From positions 6,065 through 20,417 of the forward strand of contig DLDC01000188.1 of NCBI GenBank assembly GCA_002480935.1: a stretch of 14,353 nucleotides of DNA, read 5' to 3'. The translations under genes were made by a program, and so were the position numbers. This document shows positions 14,320 to 14,353 of this stretch, in pieces (position 1 is the first letter of the stretch; each line of letters starts with the position of its first letter). This stretch comes from Prevotella sp. UBA7782 (GTDB lineage Bacteria; Bacteroidota; Bacteroidia; Bacteroidales; Bacteroidaceae). Below the pieces are notes generated by a model. The model saw nothing but the letters and a program-made list of their open reading frames with translations, did no database searches and was not told the DNA's origin.

Positions 14320-14353
14320 TGGTAGGGACGATCGGGCTCGAACCGATGACCTC
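14320..14353 (-). tRNA. 3' part of a tRNA gene, cut by the window edge
   Basis: On the - strand the sequence reads GAGGTC (variable loop), then T-arm ATCGG-TTCGAGC-CCGAT with a perfect 5-bp stem and the TTCGA loop. The acceptor 3' strand CGTCCCT follows, then discriminator A and an encoded CCA (14322-14320). The anticodon lies outside the window, so the amino-acid identity cannot be given. Confidence 0.9.

Overview
This window looks like a chromosomal segment of a gut or oral Bacteroidota, most probably Prevotellaceae. Four things suggest this. There is an adjacent SusC/SusD pair. Several genes are preceded by Bacteroidota-type -7 boxes (TAnnTTTG), with A-rich leaders and no Shine-Dalgarno sequence. 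Two secreted esterases carry the short C-terminal tail (YY-x-x-DG...P..G..I) common on Prevotella/Bacteroides exported enzymes. The SusD lipoprotein has an acidic S-D-D stretch right after its lipobox cysteine. The genus is inferred from style, not from a database match.

Layout. (1) 26-5206: two large exported pectin esterases in tandem on the + strand, a CE12-type rhamnogalacturonan acetylesterase and a multidomain CE8 pectin methylesterase. (2) 5244-7336: a 2 kb stretch not obviously about pectin. It holds an MgtC/SapB membrane protein preceded by a long inverted repeat, a convergent small membrane protein on the - strand, an intergenic region with four 22-nt tandem repeats, and a small exported protein with 12 cysteines that ends in a clear terminator. 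(3) 7379-13901: a polysaccharide-utilisation operon made of an upstream dyad and promoter, susC, susD, an intrinsic terminator, and an exported PL22 oligogalacturonate lyase with its own terminator. (4) 13902-14353: non-coding DNA with short G-rich repeats, a near-perfect bidirectional terminator hairpin, and the 3' end of a tRNA on the - strand, cut by the window edge.

Working together (inference from families): the acetylesterase and methylesterase would strip acetyl and methyl groups from rhamnogalacturonan and homogalacturonan. The SusC/SusD pair would bind and import oligogalacturonides. The PL22 lyase, which carries a signal peptide, would cleave short galacturonides in the periplasm. 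The depolymerising PL1/PL9/GH28 enzymes, GH105 and the sensor/regulator that normally accompany these genes are not in the window.

The least familiar item is the Cys/Lys/Thr/Ala-rich exported protein at 6875-7267. Its 12 cysteines fall into six pairs and its mature part has no aromatic residue. I do not recognise its family.
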